21,399 nt of DNA from Chara braunii. Taxonomy: Eukaryota > Streptophyta > Charophyceae > Charales > Characeae. The stretch spans positions 617,747 through 639,145 of the forward strand of contig BFEA01000020.1 in assembly GCA_003427395.1 (NCBI GenBank). The letters run 5' to 3'. Position numbers and translations under genes: made by a program. The notes under the pieces were generated by a model that was not told the origin of the DNA, did no database searches, and was given only the letters and a program-made list of their open reading frames with translations. Below, in pieces: positions 18,953 to 21,399 of this stretch (position 1 is its first letter; each line of letters starts with the position of its first letter).

Positions 18953-19415
18953 GTGAAGACCTCAAAGAGAAAAGGTAGAAGAAACTTTCAACGTTTCACC
19001 ACTTCAGTCAACAAAATTTGAGTTCCCTTTTCAACACTTTTCTCTTTTCACACACCTGCATGCAAGGCAACGTCAATATTTAACGTGTTCAACCACGGAC
19101 GCATTGTCCAAGTCAGACCTAAAGTCCCACACAAACATGTCCCTTCACACTTTCTTTCCTTTCAACCTTTCCCTGAGCACCCAAAGAAAAAGCGAAGGGT
19201 CATACAGCGTGGCGGTGCACACAGGTGCGAGGGATCGGCTTAAACCACTGACCTTGAGTAGCGAAAGTTTGACTGGGACCTCGTCCAAGTGAAAGAACCC
19301 AAGTAACTGGCGCGTCTCGTTGAAAAAAATTGTTGCTTCAAGAATAACTGCATAGGTTACTAGTCCTGGTCGACCCCCGATTCACTAGTATTTCTTGGGG
19401 CAGTCCCAGACGTGT
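18953..19415. repeat. 460-bp tandem duplication, copy 2
   Basis: Head-to-tail second copy of 18493-18952, about 463 bp. Differences from copy 1 are mostly single substitutions, so the duplication is much younger than the neighbouring satellites. With no sequence between the copies, it is a tandem duplication rather than a pair of LTRs flanking an element. Confidence 0.93.
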
Positions 19416-19734
19416 AAGCGGCAAGTCCCACGAGTCCCACTTGGCACCAGGCGGTTCCACGTTTGCGCCAAGTAATTCTAAGTGGTCCGCATTGGTACCA
19501 ACTAGTACTGAATGGTTCTCTGTGATGCCTACTAGTGCCAAGTGGTCCCGGGTAGTCCCACGTCCTTTGTTTTTGCTTCCAGTTGATGTCGATAGTCAAC
19601 ATAGCCTCTCCTGGTTCTCACAAAAAAATAAAGGATCACTCTCCCCTTGCTGGTACCACCTGTTCCGCTCGCGAGTCCCACCGGTCCCACTGGACAATGC
19701 ACGACATCCGTAGTGAAACCAGTGTCGTTGCTGC
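19416..19734. repeat. Degenerate short repeat, AGTGGTCCC/ACTAGTxCCAA motifs
   Basis: Variants of AAGTGGTCC, TAGTGCCAAGTGG, GAGTCCCACTTGG and GGTACCAACTAGT recur every 15-25 bp between 19425 and 19565 and again at 19650-19700. The copies are too divergent to give a clean period. No coding assignment. Confidence 0.5.
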
Positions 19735-20180
19735 AAAAATTCGGTAGCACTTCCACACCGCCGCCGTTAAAACCAGAGTCGCCTCGGCAAAATCCGGCAG
19801 TGTTTCCGCACCACCGCCATTAAAACTAAGGTCGTCGCCGCAAAATTATGGCAGCGTTTCCGCACCACTGCCGTTAAAACCAGAGCTGCTGTCGCAAAAT
19901 TTCGGCAGCGTTTTCTTACCACCGCCGTTAAAACCAGTGCTGTCGCATAAAAAATCCGGCAGCGCTTCCGCACCACCGTTGTTGAAACTTCGAGCCGTCG
20001 CAACAAAAAATCCGGCAGCGCTTCCGCACCACCGTCGTTGAAACTAGTGCTGCCGCAATAAAAATCCGGCAGCGCTTCCATACCACCGTCGTTGAAACTA
20101 GTGTTGTCGTAGAAAAAATCCGACAGCGCTTCCGCACCACCATCGTTATCAGCCTTGTTGCCGCTGTAAACTTTCGGCAG
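19735..20180. repeat. Minisatellite, unit about 54-57 bp, about eight copies
   Basis: The unit core is AATCCGGCAGCGCTTCCGCACCACC, here split as CCGGCAGCG, TTCCGCACCACCG and GTTxAAAC. TTCCGCACC or its variant occurs at about 19804, 19858, 19913, 19966, 20022, 20076 and 20130, spaced 53-56 bp. Units on the right are more alike than those on the left. The minus strand is open because units are near multiples of three (18-19 codons), but the frame changes between units, so I treat it as non-coding. Confidence 0.92.
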
Positions 20181-20219
20181 TGTTTTCCCACTTCAGCGGA
20201 AAAATGGCTGGCCGGAATT

Positions 20220-21340
20220 AGTAAAATTTGGGCCCCAGACCCAAATTCCACAGTGCCGTATTGTCGTAGTCCCACAGCGTCCCTGGGTAAGTCCCGTAGG
20301 ACCAGCACCAGTCAAAGGGGAGGGGAGCATAGTGCTCCCTGCCTTGGCTATGGCTTCCCAACTCCTCTCCTCGTGCTCTCTGCAGAACTCCAGCCTCTTC
20401 CCTCGTTGCCTCAGGCAGCACCTCCAGCAGCCAGCAACACTCAAGTGTGCTCGTCACACACTAGCATCACGGGTGCTTTGTGTGGCAGCTGGGGGACAAC
20501 TGCCTGTTTCATAGTGGTTGAGGAGGGTTGGATGTCACTCCAGCCCCCAGGCAAAATTGCAAGCTCACATTGAGCCCTTGATCTGGTCAAGATTCAGGGT
20601 TAACTGTGGCCGCACCAAAGCCACAACCTTAGTGTGAGGCAGTTCCTTTAACTGCCCTATTTTTCTTTCTTTTTTTTTTTTCCCTCAGCTATCTCAAAAT
20701 TTCACGATATAGCTGAGGTCCTGACATTTTATAAACAATTTTTTTATTTTTCTGATAAGGGGTTAGAGAGATATAACCCTTTACAATTTGATGTATCTGG
20801 ACTCTTTTTCCATGGCAGATACGTCGAGGAAAATGTTGTACTTGGTCTTTTTTTTTTTATGACTTCTCTATTTTCAGACTCCCTTAAAAAACGGGAGTCT
20901 GACAGTTACCTTTGGCAGCTTGTACCAAAGGTAACACCACATGAGGACGAGTGTCGTCACGAAGGCAAAGGAAAAAAAAAAAAAAAAAAAAAAAAACCTT
21001 ATTCCTCAACCGCAATGCTCCTGGCCGTGATTTGAGCCAGGAGCATGTAGTTTGTCTGCCAACAGTTTGCTCTTTCCCTCTGCGGCCCTCCCCTGAAAAC
21101 GGGGAAGACAGTTGTCAGGTCGGGAAAGGTAGGTCCTCCCTCTCCCAACCTCCCGTTTCTCTCTCTCTCCCTCTCTCCAACTCCATCAACTTCCATCTTC
21201 ACGCGTGCGTTGTGGGGCCGCGAGATTCCTGATCTCGTGGCCATGAATATCCTTGGCTCTTCTGGGTGGAAAACTGGGATTGCTCCCACACAACCTGAAA
21301 AAGACTGTTCTTTTCCAGCCACGAGGTAGTTTGCCTCGTT
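20220..21340. repeat. Chain of short inverted repeats (hairpins) separated by homopolymers
   Basis: Perfect or near-perfect short inverted repeats follow one another: 20225-20247 (8 bp stem), 20323-20339 (7), 20444-20462 (6), 20577-20591 (5), 20605-20625 (6), 20638-20656 (7), 20683-20718 (10), 20757-20782 (9, one G-T), 20793-20822 (7), 20874-20902 (10), 20905-20935 (11), 20946-20958 (5), 21015-21046 (11), 21089-21105 (5), 21218-21240 (9, one G-T), 21275-21288 (5), 21321-21339 (6). Stem sequences are mostly unrelated. T and A runs lie between some of them: a T run ending at 20681, T near 20850, and A at 20972-20996. I see no gene in this stretch. Confidence 0.75.
20972..20996 (+). repeat. Poly(A) run, 25 bases
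   Basis: Uninterrupted A run after GGCAAAGG. It could be a retroposed 3' tail, but no processed coding sequence is visible upstream, only hairpins. Confidence 0.9.
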
Positions 21341-21399
21341 TTATTTTCTTACCTTTTTTTTTTTTTTTTTAGTTTTTAGTTTTATCTCGTTTTCTCTCT
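21341..21399. repeat. Poly(T) and T/C-rich end of window
   Basis: A run of about 17 T (from 21354) followed by TTTAGTTTTTAG-type sequence and CT. Low complexity, with no feature. Confidence 0.8.

Noticed and set aside
18493-19415. Pair of LTRs
   Set aside because: The copies are directly adjacent with no interior, primer site or polypurine tract, so a tandem duplication is simpler.
19735-20180. CRISPR array
   Set aside because: The repeats are contiguous diverged units without unique spacers of constant length, in eukaryotic-looking DNA.
19767-20308. Minus-strand repeat protein
   Set aside because: It is the minisatellite read in frame; the frame changes between units and there is no start context or domain.
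20874-20935. Bacterial intrinsic terminators
   Set aside because: The hairpins are not followed by the expected U-tract and nothing else in the window is bacterial.

Overview
The window reads as repeat-dominated nuclear DNA of a eukaryote. The evidence is a Ty3/gypsy retrotransposon, a GT-AG intron of about 102 bp, CT and poly(A/T) microsatellites, several unrelated satellite-like arrays, and no sign of bacterial operons. The retrotransposon RT resembles, from memory only, elements of streptophyte algae such as Chara; this is a guess, since no search was possible. I see no intact host gene.

Layout. 1-3001 is CT microsatellite, a diverged tandem repeat of about 130 bp, and a long pyrimidine-rich stretch. 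3002-9579 (minus) is a Ty3/gypsy element in the order gag (CCHC), aspartic protease, RT, RNase H, integrase. Its catalytic residues are largely kept, but it is cut by in-frame stops and several indels. No LTR pair could be found, and its 5' end stops where another repeat begins. 9580-14290 holds a diverged direct repeat, then a decayed plus-strand coding unit. That unit has a CCHC knuckle, a Gln-rich linker and a long unrecognised C-terminal part, and it ends in an A-rich tail. A pair of inverted repeats of about 270 bp (10043-10315 and 14015-14286) brackets it. From about 14900 the DNA turns AT-rich.

15600-17277 (minus) is a decayed multi-exon gene of no family I recognise. Two clear copies of one domain and a weaker third can be aligned within it. 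17650-18030 is a nested direct/inverted repeat with a long foldback. 18493-19415 is a 460-bp sequence duplicated in tandem. 19735-20180 is a minisatellite with units of about 54-57 bp. 20220-21340 is an unusual run of short hairpins, mostly of unrelated sequence, separated by homopolymers.

Common theme. The three coding relics keep their reading frames over long distances. They are broken mostly by single stop codons, with few frameshifts, and three of the frameshifts lie in or next to T runs. This fits decay by point mutation, with homopolymer indels that may be real or assembly errors. The strongest candidates for something undescribed are the tandem-domain gene at 15.6-17.3 kb, the bracketed coding unit at 10.8-13.7 kb, and the hairpin chain at 20.2-21.3 kb.
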